Assembly: GCF_022751215.1 (NCBI RefSeq)
Contig: NZ_JAICDG010000001.1
Span: 2,046,001-2,110,000, forward strand
Source: Actinomadura terrae
GTDB taxonomy: Bacteria; Actinomycetota; Actinomycetes; Streptosporangiales; Streptosporangiaceae
Length of the DNA: 64,000 bases
Direction: 5' to 3'
The stretch's first letter is position 1; the number at the start of each line of letters is the position of its first letter. This document shows, one piece after another, positions 16,469-29,200 of this stretch. The notes under the pieces are model-generated. The model searched no databases, had not been told where the DNA came from, and was given only the letters and a program-made list of their open reading frames with translations. The translations under genes and the position numbers were made by a program.

Positions 16469-17159
16469 GCTGCCCTGTGGCGTGACGCGCGCGGTCGTCT
16501 TCGACCTCGACGGCGTGATCGTCGACAGCTTCGAGGTGATGCGCCGCGCGTTCCGCACCGCCTACGCCGAGGTGATGGGCGACGGCCCCGCGCCGTTCGA
16601 GGAGTACAGCAAGCACCTCGGCCGCTACTTCCCCGACATCATGCGGATCATGGGCCTGCCGCTGGAGATCGAGGAGCCGTTCGTCCGGGAGAGCTACCGG
16701 CTCGCGGGCGAGGTCACGGTCTTCGACGGGGTCGAGCCCCTGCTGGCGGAGCTGGGCCGGCGCGGGCTCGGGCTCGCCGTCGCGACCGGCAAGAGCGGGC
16801 CGCGGGCGCGGTCGCTGCTGGCCCGGCTCGGCATCGCCGGGCACTTCGCGCACATCATCGGCTCGGACGAGGTGCCGCGCCCCAAACCGGCGCCCGACAT
16901 CGTCGAGCACGCCCTCGGCCTGCTCGGCGTCCGCGCGGCGGAGGCCGTGATGGTCGGTGACGCCGTCACCGACCTGCGCAGCGCCCGGGGCGCCGGGGTC
17001 GCGGCGGTCGCCGCGCTGTGGGGCGAGGGCGACCCCGAGCCGCTGCTGGCCGAGCGCCCGGACGCGGTGCTGCGCCGCCCCGCCGATCTGCTCGACCTGC
17101 TGGGCCCGCCCCTCGACCCCGTTCCCGCCCCGGGCCCGCTCGCCCGTAAGGACCCTTAG
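16458..17159 (+). CDS. rifM: HAD-superfamily phosphatase (RifM-like)
   Basis: The 233-residue protein has the HAD motif I VFDLDGVIVDSFEVM, motif II/III features in VATGKSGPRARSLLARLG and PRPKPAP, and motif IV VMVGDAVTDLRSARGAG, with a helical cap between motifs I and II. In the AHBA pathway RifM is thought to release kanosamine from its UDP- or phospho-form, so rifL, rifK and rifM together make kanosamine for RifN. It begins inside the end of rifL. The 117-bp gap to the first PKS gene is the only sizeable gap in this stretch and may carry a promoter, though I see no clear one. Confidence 0.88.
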   Translation: MAGELPCGVTRAVVFDLDGVIVDSFEVMRRAFRTAYAEVMGDGPAPFEEYSKHLGRYFPDIMRIMGLPLEIEEPFVRESYRLAGEVTVFDGVEPLLAELGRRGLGLAVATGKSGPRARSLLARLGIAGHFAHIIGSDEVPRPKPAPDIVEHALGLLGVRAAEAVMVGDAVTDLRSARGAGVAAVAALWGEGDPEPLLAERPDAVLRRPADLLDLLGPPLDPVPAPGPLARKDP

Positions 17160-17276
17160 GGGGACGGTTAGGGGATTGCCCCGAGCATTCTTTGAAGAGA
17201 CTGGACCGCACTGGCCCGCGACCATTCGCGGACGCCATTTCGTTCAGGACCCACTCTCTTTGGGGGATGCGCCGGG

Positions 17277-20200
17277 ATGCTGCGAACGGAGCTGATTCGG
17301 CCGCTGCCCGAATTGCTGACCGAACACGCCCGCCGCGCTCCCCGGAAGATCGCCTTCCGGGACGCGCGGCGGGCCGTCGGTTATGCGGAACTGGAAACGC
17401 GGACGCGCCGCCTCGCGGGCCATCTGGCCGAGCGCCGGTTGCAGCCCGGCGACCGCGCGGCGCTCCTGCTCGGCAACCGGGTCGAGATGGTCGAGGGCTA
17501 TCTGGCGCTGGTCCGGGCGGGCGCGGTCGGCGTCCCGGTGAACCCGCGCCTCACCGAGGCCGAGCTGGCGCACCTGCTCGACGACAGCGGCGCCCGGCTG
17601 GTGATCACCGAGGCCGCGCACGCCGCGCCGGGCGCGCCGCTGGGCCGCGTGCTGGAGGCGCGGCCGGACATCACGGTCGTGGTCGTGGGCGACGCCCCGC
17701 CCGGGGCGCTCTCCTTCGAGACCCTGGCCGGGACCGAGCCCGTCACGCCCGCCCGCGACGACCTCGGCCTGGACGAGCCGACCTGGATGCTCTACACCTC
17801 CGGCACCACGGGGAAGCCGAAGGGGGTCGTGTCGACCCAGCGCAACTGCCTGTGGTCGGTCGCGGCCTGCTACGCCCCGGTGCCGGGGCTGACCGCCGAC
17901 GACCGCGTCCTGTGGCCGCTGCCGCTGTTCCACAGCCTCTCCCACATCGCGTGCGTGCTGGGCGTCACGGCGGTCGGCGCGACCGCGCGCGTCCTGGACG
18001 GCTTCAGCGCGGCCGAGGTGCTCGGCGCGCTGCGCGAGGACGGCGCCACGTTCCTGGCGGGCGTCCCGACGATGTACCACCATCTCGTCCGCGCCGCGCG
18101 CGAGGACGGGTTCCGGGCCCCGCACCTGCGGATGTGCCTGGTCGGCGGCGCGGTCACGACGGCCGCGCTGCGCCGGGAGTTCGAGGAGGCGTTCGGCGCG
18201 CCGCTGCTGGACGCCTACGGCAGCACCGAGACCTGCGGGTCCATCACGATCAACTGGCCGACCGGCGCCCGCGTCGAGGGGTCGTGCGGCCTGCCCGTGC
18301 CGGGCCTCGGCGTCCGGCTGGTGGACCCCGAGACCGGTGTGGACGCCGGGGCGGGCGAGGAGGGCGAGGTCTGGGTCCGCGGCCCGAGCGTGATGGTCGG
18401 CTACCACAACCAGCCCGAGGCCACCGCCGCCGCGTTCCGCGACGGCTGGTACCGCACCGGCGACCTGGCCAGGCGGGACGCGGCCGGCTACTTCACGATC
18501 ACCGGCCGGATCAAGGAACTGATCATCCGGGGCGGCGAGAACATCCACCCGGGAGAGGTGGAGGAGGTCCTGCGGGATCAGCCCGGGGTGGCCGACGTCG
18601 CGGTCGCCGGGCGCTCGCACGAGGTGCTCGGCGAGGTCCCGGTGGCCTTCGTGGTGCCGGGCCCGGACGGCCTGGACCCGGAGGCGCTGCTCGCCGCCTG
18701 CCGGGAGCGCCTCGCCTACTTCAAGGTGCCGGAGGAGCTCTACGAGATCGACGAGGTCCCGCGCACGGCCTCGGGGAAGGTCACGCGCCGCGTCCTGCTG
18801 GAGCGTCCGGCGCGGCTGCGGGCGTCCGGCGCGGGCCGCCACGACACGCTGTTCCGGCTCGACTGGATACCGCTGCCCTCCGTCCCCGGCCGGGCCGGGT
18901 CGGGCGACGCCGCGCCCGAGGTGGTCCTGGCGGCGGACGCGGCCGGACTGGCCGCCCGGTTGAGGGCGTGGGCGGACGACGAGGGGAACGCGGGCGCCCA
19001 CCGGGTCGTCGTGACGCGCGACGCCGTCGGCGTGGACGGCACGGGCGGCGGCCTCGACGCCGGGCAGGCGGCGGTGTGGGGCGTGGTGCGCTGCGTCCAG
19101 GCCGAGTACCCGGGCCGGTTCACGCTGCTCGACACCGACCTCGACCTTGGCGCCGACACCGGCGTCGAGCCGCTGGCCGCCGAGGTGGTGGCGGCGGGCG
19201 AGTCGCAGGCGGCCGTCCGGGAGGGCGTGCTGCTGGTGCCGCGTGCCGCGCGCGTCGCCACGGCGGCGGACGGCGGTGCCCGGCCGCCCTTCGGCCCGGA
19301 ACGGCCCGTACTCCTCACCGGCGCGGACGGCGACCTCGGCGCCGACGTCGCCCGCCACCTGGCCGGGGCCTACGGCGTCCGGAAGCTGCTGTTCGTCGGC
19401 GAGCGCGGCACGGCCGACCTGCGCGCGGAACTGGAGGAGCGGGGCGTCGAGGTCGCCGTCACCGATCTCGACCCTGAGGCGCTCGCGGCGCAAGGCCCGA
19501 TCGGCGCCGTCGTGCATGCGTCCGGTAGCCGGGACGACGCCGCGCGCCTCGCGGAACTCGCCGCCGGTTGGGAGTTGGACGCGTTCGTCCTGCTCTCCCC
19601 GATCACCGGCCTGCTGGGGGCGGTGGGACGCGAGGACGAGGCCGTCCTCGCCACCGCCTTCGACGCGCTGGCCCGCCGCCGCGCCGCCGAAGGGCTCCCG
19701 GCGTTGTCGCTGGCCGTGGGGCCCGCCGACGGCCGTCCGCTCCCGCCGGGCGCGGGGCGGCTCACGGCGCAGGAGCGCACGGCGATGCTCGACGCGGCGC
19801 TCGCGTCCGGCGACACCTGCCTCGCCGCGTTCCGCCTGAACCTCACGGCGGTGCGGGCCGAGGAGGTGCCCGCACCGCTGCGCGGCCTGGTCGAGGCGCC
19901 CGCGTCGGCCCCGGTGGCGGCGGACGGCGCCGTGACCGCCGGGCTGCGCCGCCGCCTCCTGGACCTGCCCGGCGAGAGCGACCGCGACCGGCTGCTGACG
20001 GACCTCGTCCGCGCGGAGGTCGCCGGACTGCTCGGGGACGGCGGCGACGTCCCCGCCGACGCGGCCTTCCGCGACCTGGGGCTGACGTCGGTGACCGCGG
20101 TCGCGCTGCGCGACCGGCTCATCGGCCTGTCAGGCCTGGCGCTGCCCGCCACTCTCGCCTTCGACCACCCGTCCCCGCTCGCCGTGGCGCGGTACCTGCG

Positions 20201-23200
20201 GGCGGCGCTGCTCGGCGAGGACACCGCCGGGGCGGCGGCCGTCCCGCACGCCTCGTCCGGCGAGCCGGTCGCGATCGTGGGCATGGCGTGCCGCCTGCCG
20301 GGCGGGATCTCCTCCCCGGACGGCCTGTGGCGCCTCGTCGCCGGGGGCGCGGAGGCGATCACCGCGTTCCCCGACGACCGGGGCTGGGACCTGGAGTCGC
20401 TGCGGTCCGCCACCCGGCGCGGCGGGTTCCTCCACGACGCCGGGGACTTCGACGCGGCGTTCTTCGGCGTCTCCCCGCGCGAGGCGCTGGCCATGGACCC
20501 GCAGCAGCGGCTGCTGCTGGAGGTGTCGTGGGAGGCGCTGGAGCGCGCGGGGGTCGATCCCGCGTCGCTGCGCGGCCGCGACGTCGGCGTCTTCTCCGGT
20601 CTGATGTACCACGACTACGCGACCGACCTCGGCGACGTGCCCGCCGACCTGGAGGGCTACCTGGGCACCGGCAACTCCGGCAGCGTCGCCTCCGGCCGCG
20701 TCGCCTACACGCTGGGGCTGGAGGGTCCGGCGGTGACGGTGGACACGGCGTGTTCGTCGTCGCTGGTGGCGTTGCACCTGGCGGCGCAGTCGCTGCGGTC
20801 CGGCGAGTCGTCATTGGCGCTGGCCGGGGGAGTGGCCGTGATGGCCCGTCCCACGTCGTTCGTCGAGTTCACCCGGCAGGGCGCGCTCGCCGTCGACGGC
20901 CGCTGCAAGGCGTTCGCCGAGGCCGCCGACGGAACCGGCTGGTCCGAGGGCGTCGGGGTGCTGGTGCTGGAGCGCCTGTCGGACGCGCGCCGCAACGGCC
21001 ACGAGGTCTTGGCGGTGGTGCGGGGTTCGGCGGTGAACCAGGACGGTGCGTCGAATGGGTTGACTGCACCGAACGGTCCGTCGCAGGAGCGGGTGATCCG
21101 TCAGGCGTTGGCGAACGCCGGTCTGACCGGCGCGGACGTCGATGCCGTCGAGGGCCATGGCACCGGGACGAGGTTGGGCGACCCGATCGAGGCGCAGGCG
21201 CTGCTGGCGACCTACGGCCAGGACCGCCCGGACGACCAGCCGCTCTGGCTGGGGTCGCTGAAGTCGAACCTCGGCCACACGCAGGCGGCGGCGGGCGTCG
21301 CCGGTGTGATCAAGATGGTGCAGGCACTCCGCAACGGCGTGCTGCCCAAGACGCTGCACGTGGACGCGCCGTCCTCGAAGGTGGACTGGTCGTCCGGCGG
21401 CGTCCGGCTGCTGGACGAGGCGCGCGAGTGGCCCGAGGTGGACCGTCCGCGCCGGGCGGGCGTGTCGTCGTTCGGCGTGTCCGGCACCAACGCCCACGTG
21501 ATCATCGAGCAGGCGCCGGACGCCGCGTCCCCCGGCGTCCCCTCCGCACCCGACCCTGACGTCGTAGCCCTGCCGGTCTCCGCCCGCGCGGCGACCGCGT
21601 TGCGCGCGCAGGCCGGACTGCTGCGCGACGACGTCCTCGCCCGCCCCGAGACCCGGCTGGCCGACGTCGGCTCCTCCCTGGCCGCGACGCGCGCCGCGCT
21701 CCACCACCGCGCGGTCGTCGTGGCGGGCGGCCGGGACGAGGCCGCCGCCGGGCTCGGCGCGCTCGCGGCCGGGAGCCCCGCGCAGGACGTCGTGGCGGGC
21801 GTCGCCGACGTGGACGGCAGGACGGTGTTCGTGTTCCCCGGCCAGGGCACGCAGTGGGCCGGGATGGGCGTGGAGCTGCTGGAGGCGTCCCCGGTCTTCG
21901 CCGCCCGGCTGGCCGAGGTCGCCGCCGCGCTCTCCGCCCATGTGGACTGGTCGCTCACCGAGGAGCTGCGCGGCCCCCTCGACCGGGTGGACGTCGTGCA
22001 GCCCGTCTCCTTCGCGGTCATGGTCGCGCTGGCAGAGGTGTGGCGCTCCCACGGCGTGACGCCGGACGCGGTCGTGGGGCACTCCCAGGGCGAGATCGCC
22101 GCCGCGTGCGTGGCCGGGGCGCTGTCGCTGGAGGACGCGGCGCGCGTGGTGGCGCTGCGGAGCCAGGCGATCGCGCGCGGCCCGTCCGGCCGGGGCGGGA
22201 TGGTGTCGGTGGCGCTCCCGGTCGAGGAGGCCGCCGCCCGGCTGATCCCCGGCCTGGAGATCGCGGCCGTCAACGGCCCGTCCTCGGTCGTCGTCGCGGG
22301 AGACCCCGGCGCCCTGGACGAGCTGGTCGCGGCCTGCGAAGCCGATGGCGTCCGCGTGCGGCGGGTGCCGGTCGACTACGCCTCGCACACCTCGCACGTC
22401 GAGTCGATCGAGGACGAGCTGGCCGCCCTGCTCGACGGGCTCGCCCCGAAGCCGTCGCCGGTGCCGTTCTTCTCCACCGTCGAGGGCCGATGGCTCGACA
22501 CGACGACCCTCGACGGCGGCTACTGGTACCGGAACCTGCGCCGGACGGTCCGGTTCGCCGACGCCGTCACGACGCTCGCCGAGGAGGGCTTCCGCGCGTT
22601 CGTCGAGGTCAGCGCGCACCCCGTGCTGGCGCCCGCGATCGCGGAGATCGTGCCGGAGCCGTCGGTGGTCGTCGGGACGCTGCGCCGCGACGACGGCGGC
22701 GTCCGGCGCCTGCTGCTCTCGCTCGGCGAACTGCACGTGCGCGGCGTCCCGGTCGACTGGTCGGCGGTGTTCGCGGCCGCCGAACCGCGTTCCGTCGCGC
22801 TGCCGACCTACGCGTTCCAGCGCGAACGGTACTGGCTCGAACCCGCCCGGGGCGCCGGCGCCGGGGCGGAGGCGGCCGGGCACCCGCTGCTCGACGCGCT
22901 CGTCCCGCTCGCCGGGTCGGACGGCGCGGTGCTCACCGGACGGCTCACCGCGCGCGATCCCCGCTGGCTCGCCGACCACCGCGTGGACGGCGCCGTGCTG
23001 CTGCCCGGTACCGCGCTGCTCGACGTCCTCCACCACATCGGCGACCGGCGCGGCGCCCCCGCCGTCGCCGAGCTGACCGGGTCCGCGCCGATCGTGCTGC
23101 CCGAGGGCGGGGCGCTCGACGTCCAGTTCCGCGTCGAGGGACGCTCGGTCCGCGTCCACACGCGCGACGGCGCCGACGCGGAGTGGACCGAGAACGCGAC

Positions 23201-26200
23201 CGCGACGCTGACCGACGACACCCGTCCGGGCACGGGCGTCCCCTGGCCGCCGCCCGCCGACGCGCGCCCGCTCGACCTGGACGGCTTCTACGACGACCTC
23301 ACCGTCGACTACGGCCCCGCCTTCCGCGCGGTCCGGGCCGCCTGGGCGGGCGACGGGGAGGCGTGGGTCGAGCTCCGGCTGCCGGAGGACGCCGACCCCG
23401 ACGGCTACGGGCTCCACCCCGCGCTGCTCGACGCGGCCCTGCACCCGATCGCCGCCGCGCGGCTGCTGCCCGACCCCGACCGGCCGCGTCTGGCGTTCTC
23501 GTGGTCCGGCGTGCGCCTGCACGCGACCGGCGCGCGGACGCTGCGCGTGCATCTGACCGCGATCGGGCCCGACGCCGTGTCCATCAGCGCGGCGGACCCG
23601 TCAGGGGCGCCGGTGGCCGACGTCGAGTCGCTCACGCTGCGCCCGCTCGACCCGAGGCGCCTCACCTCGGGCGGGGCGCGCGGCCGGATGTTCGAAGTGG
23701 CGTGGGTTCCGGTCGGCGAAGCGGACAGAGCGGTGCGCGCCGTACCGGAGGTCGTCGTGCACCGGGTCGGGGACGGCGACGCCGGGCTGCCGCTCGCCGA
23801 GCGCGTCCGCGCGCTGGGGCTCGACGTCCTGCGCGTCCTGCGCGAGTGGCCGGACGATCCGCGCGCCGCCTCGGCCCGCCTCCTGGTCGTCACCCGGCCG
23901 GACGACCTCGCGCACGAGGCGGTGCGCGGCCTGGTCCGCAGCGCGCAGTCGGAGCATCCCGGCCGGTTCGCGTCGCTGGTCACCGCCGACCCGGTCGACG
24001 CGGCGGTCGCCGCCGCGCTGCCGCTGCTCACCGAGGAACCCCAACTGACGGTGCGGGAGGGGGAGGTCCTGGTGGCGCGGCTGACGCGGGCGCCGCTGCC
24101 CCCGCCGCCGGAGCGCTCGCGGCTCGCCGGTGGAACCGTGCTGCTCACCGGCGCGACGGGCGGACTCGGACGCCTCGTCGCCCGGCACCTCGTCCAGGCG
24201 CACGGCGTCGCGGAACTGGTCCTGCTGTCGCGGACCGGCGCGCCGGAGGAGTGGGTCACGGAGCTGTCCGCGCACGGCGCGCGGGTGCGGTCGGTCGCCG
24301 CCGACGTGGCGGACCGGGACGCCCTCGCCGAGGTGGTCGGGCAGGTCGCGGACCGGCTCACCGGCGTCGTCCACACGGCCGGGGTCGTCGCCGACGGCGT
24401 GCTGGCCTCGCTCGGCCCGGACGCCTGGCACGCCGCACTGGCGCCCAAGGTGGACGGCGCCTGGAACCTCCACGAGCTGACCCGCGACCTCGACCTCGCC
24501 GCGTTCGTCCTGTACTCCTCGGCGTCGGCCGTGTTCGGCAGCCCGGGGCAGGGCAACTACGCGGCCGGCAACGCCTTCCTCGACGCGCTCGCCCGCCACC
24601 GGCGGGACCAGGGCCTGCCCGCGATCTCCCTCGCGTGGGGGCTGTGGGGCGGGGCCGAGGGCATGGGCGGACGGCTCTCCGACACCGACCTGGCCCGGAT
24701 GGCGCGCGCCGGGACGCGTCCGCTTACCGCCGAGCAGGGCCTCGCGCTGTTCGACGCCGCGCTGGAAAGCGACCGCGCGGCGCTCGTGCCGATCCGGCTG
24801 GACCTCGCGGCCGTCCGCGCGGGCGGCGAGGTGCCGCCACTGCTGCGCGCCTTGGCGCCTGTCCGGGCCCGGCGGGCGGAGAGTGTCCCGGAGGCCACGG
24901 GCCCCGCGGATCTGCTCGACGTCGTCCGGGGCGCGGCGGCGGCCGTGCTCGGGCACTCCGGCGCCGACGCCGTCGAGCCGGGCCGCGCGTTCCGCGACCT
25001 CGGCCTCGACTCGCTCACGGCGGTCGAGCTGCGCAACCGGCTCGCCGAGGCCACCGGGCTCCGCCTGCCCGCGACGCTGGTCTTCGACCACCCCACCGCG
25101 GAACGGCTGGCCGCGCACCTGCGGACCGCGCTGTCCGGGACCGAGGAGGCCCGTCCCGCGGCCCCGGCCTCGGCCGTCGCGGCCACGGACGACGTCGCGA
25201 TCGTGGCTATGGCGTGCCGGTTCCCCGGCGACGTGGACTCGGCCGAGGACCTGTGGCGGTTCGTGACGTCCGGCGGCGACGCGATCACCGGCTTCCCGGC
25301 GGACCGCGGCTGGGACCTCGACGGCGTCCACGACCCCGATCCCGACGCGCCCGGCCGGACCTACGTCCGGGGCGGTGGCTTCCTGAGCGGCGTCGCCGAC
25401 TTCGACGCCGACTTCTTCGGGATCAACCCGCGCGAGGCGCTGGCCATGGACCCGCAGCAGCGGCTGCTGCTGGAGGTGTCGTGGGAGGCGCTGGAGCGCG
25501 CGGGCGTCGACCCCGCGTCCCTGCGCGGAACGCCCACCGGCGTCTTCGTCGGGACGCACGGCCAGGACTACGGGACCGGCGGCGCCCGCGACCATGTGGA
25601 CGAGGGCTACCTCATCATCGGCAACGCCGCGAGCGTGCTGACCGGCCGGGTCGCCTACACGCTGGGGCTGGAGGGTCCGGCGGTGACGGTGGACACGGCG
25701 TGCTCGTCGTCGCTGGTGGCGCTGCACCTTGCGGCGCAGTCGCTGCGGTCGGGCGAATCGTCGCTGGCGCTGGCGGGCGGTGTGTCGGTCATGTCCACGC
25801 TTGAGGGCGTGGTCGGTTTCAGCCGTCAGCGCGGGCTGGCCGCCGACGGGCGCTGCAAGGCGTTCGGCGAGGACGCCGACGGCTTCGGCATGTCGGAGGG
25901 CGTCGGGGTGCTGGTGCTGGAGCGCCTGTCGGATGCGCGCCGCAACGGGCATGAGGTGCTGGCGGTGGTGCGGGGTTCGGCGGTGAACCAGGACGGTGCG
26001 TCGAATGGGTTGACCGCGCCGAACGGTCCGTCGCAGGAGCGGGTGATCCGTCAGGCGCTGGCCAACGCCGGTCTGACCGGCGCGGACGTCGATGCCGTCG
26101 AGGGGCACGGGACGGGCACGAGGTTGGGCGATCCGATCGAGGCGCAGGCGCTGCTGGCGACCTACGGCCAGGACCGCCCGGACGACCGTCCGCTGTGGCT

Positions 26201-29200
26201 CGGGTCGGTCAAGTCGAACCTCGGCCACACGCAGGCGGCGGCGGGCGCGGCCGGTGTGATCAAGATGGTGCAGGCGCTGCGGAACGGCGTCCTGCCCAAG
26301 ACTCTGCACGTGGAGCCCCCGTCGTCGCGGATCGACTGGTCGTCGGGGAACGTCCGGCTGCTGGACGAGGCGCGCGACTGGCCCGAAGGCGATCGTCCGC
26401 GCCGGGCGGGCGTGTCGTCGTTCGGCGTGTCCGGCACCAACGCCCACGTGATCATAGAGGAGGCGGCGCCGGTCGCCGGGCCGGACGCCGTCGCCGACGA
26501 CGCGGGACCGGCGGTGACGGTGTGGCCGGTGTCGGCGCGCGGGCCGGAGGCGCTGCGGGCGCAGGCGGCCCGGCTCGCGTCGTTCGCCAGGCAGGACGAG
26601 GCACCGGCGGCCGCGGAGATCGGGCACGCGCTGGCCACCACGCGGGCCGCCTTGGACCGCCGCGCTGTTGTGGTCGCGGCCGACCGGGGCGAGGCGGCGG
26701 AGGCGCTCGTCGCGCTGGCGCAGGGCGAACCGTCCCCGGCCCTGGTCACCGGGACGGCGGACGTCACCGGCCGGACGGTCTTCGTGTTCCCCGGGCAGGG
26801 CGCCCAGTGGGTGGGAATGGGCCGCGCCCTCGCCGAGTCGTCCCCGGTCTTCGCCGACGCGCTGGCCGAGGCGGCACGGGCCCTGGAACCCTACGTCACC
26901 TGGTCCCTGAACGACCCCCTGGACCGCGTGGACGTCGTCCAGCCCGCGTCGTTCGCCGTGATGGTGGCGCTGGCGCGGCTGTGGGAGTCATTCGGCGTCC
27001 GTCCCGACGCCGTGGTTGGGCATTCGCAAGGTGAGATAGCCGCCGCGCACATCTCCGGGGCGCTGTCGTTGGAGGACGCGGCGCGCGTGGTGGCGCTGCG
27101 GAGCCAGGCCATCGCGCGCGGCCTGGCGGGCCGGGGCGGCATGGTGTCGGTCGCGCTCCCGCTGGAGCAGGTGACCGCGCGGCTGACCGGAAGCCTGGAG
27201 GTCGCGGCGGTCAACGGCCCGTCGTCGGTGGTCGTCTCGGGTGACCCGAGCGCGCTGGACGAGTTGGTCGCAGCCTGTGAGGCCGACGGTGTCCGGGTGC
27301 GCCGGGTTCCGGTTGATTACGCCTCGCACAGCTCGCACGTCGAGTCGATCGAGGACGAACTGGCGACCCTGCTCGACGGCCTCACGCCGCAGCAGTCGCG
27401 GGTGCCGTTCTTCTCCACCGTCGAGGGTCGATGGCTCGACACGACCACGCTCGACGGCCGCTATTGGTACCGGAATCTGCGCCGGACCGTCCGGTTCGCC
27501 GACGCCGTCGAAACCCTTGCCGAAGAGGGCTTCCGCGCGTTCGTCGAGGTGAGCGCGCATCCGGTGCTGTCGGCGAGCGTCCAGGAGATCCTGGACGACC
27601 GTCCAGCCGCTGTCGTCGGCTCCCTCCGCCGCGACGACGGCGACCTGCGGCGCTTCCTGCTGTCGCTCGGCGAACTCCAGGTGCGCGGCGTCCCCGCCGA
27701 CTGGTCGGCGCTGCACACCCCGGCGCCCCGGCCGGTGCGGCTCCCGACCTATGCGTTCCAGCGCCGCCGCTACTGGATCGAGCCGTCCGGGGCCCTCCTG
27801 GAGACGGTCACGCCCGACCCGGAGACCGGCGGAGTGCTCGCCGGGGGACGCCTCTCCCTCGGCGCCCGGCCCTGGCTGGCCGACCACGCCGTGGCGGGGC
27901 GCGTCCTGCTGCCGGGCGCGGCCTTCGCCGAGCTGGCGCTGCAAGCCGCGCGGGAGACCGGCGCCACGGCACTCGACGACCTGGTCATCGAGGCGCCGCT
28001 GGCGATCCCCGAGAAGGGCACGGTGGAGGTCTCGGTCTCCATCGGCGCCGAGGACGCCGCCGGAAGGCGCCCGCTGAACGTCCACGCGCGTCCCGAACCG
28101 GACGCCCCCTGGACGCGGCACGCCACCGGCCGGGCGGCGGCCGACAGCCCCGCCCCCGCGCCGGTGGCGTGGCCGCCCAGCGGAGCCGAGCCCGTCGACC
28201 TCGCCTCCTTCTACGAGGACCTGGCCGAGCGCGGATACGAATACGGACCGGCGTTCCGGGGCCTGCGCACCGCGTGGGCCCGCGACGGCGAGGTGTTCGC
28301 GGAGGTGGAACTGCCCGAGGGCGTCGCCGCGGACGGCCTCGTCCTGCATCCCGCCCTGCTGGACGCGGCGCTCCAGTCCGCGAACCTGGGCGCGGCGCCG
28401 CGCTCCGCCGACGGCAGGCCCCTCCTCCCGTTCGCGTGGAACGACATCGTGTTTCACGCGTCCGGCGCCACGGCGCTCCGCGTCCACGCGACGCGGGTGG
28501 GCGACGACGCGGTCTCGTTCGCGATCACCGACCGGACGGGACGTCCGGTCGCCGGGATCGGTTCGCTGGTGCTGCGCACGGCCGCCGCACCCGCCGCCGA
28601 CGCCCTCCACCGGATCGCCTGGACGTCCGTATCGGCGGCCCCGGACGCCGCGCCGCTCGCGCCCGGGGACGTCCTCGACCTCACCGGCCTGCCCGGCGGC
28701 GCGCCGCCCGAGGCGGCCCGCGCCCTGGTCGGACGGGCGCTGCGCGGGATCGCCGACGGGCCCCCGAAGGTCGTCCTCACCCGCACCGGGCCCGCCGGCT
28801 CGGCCGTGCGGGGCCTGATCCGCACGGCCCGCCTGGAGGACCCGGCACCGGTCACGCTCGTGGAGACCGACGACCCGGACGCCGCGCGTGCGCTGCTGCC
28901 CGCCGCGCACGCGTCGGACGAGCCGGAGCTCGCCGTACGCTCCGGGGAGCTGCACGCGCCCCGGCTGGTGCGGGCGGCGGCCACCGGGGCCGGGCCCGCG
29001 CTCGACCCGGACGGCACGGTCCTGGTCACCGGCGGCACGGGGACGCTGGGCGGGCTGGTCGCGCGGCACCTGGCCACCGTCCACGGCGTCCGCGAACTGG
29101 TGCTGGCCAGCCGCCGGGGCCCGGCCGCTCCCGGCGCCGACGAGCTGGCGGACGAGCTGCGCGAGGCCGGGGCCCGGGTGCGCGTGGTCGCGGCGGACGT

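Noticed and set aside
20811..23552. Very long antisense open frames through the PKS genes, for example 913 codons on the minus strand
   Set aside because: They mirror the codon bias of the PKS frames, are full of Arg/Gly/Pro/Ala, and show no domain; they are high-GC shadows.
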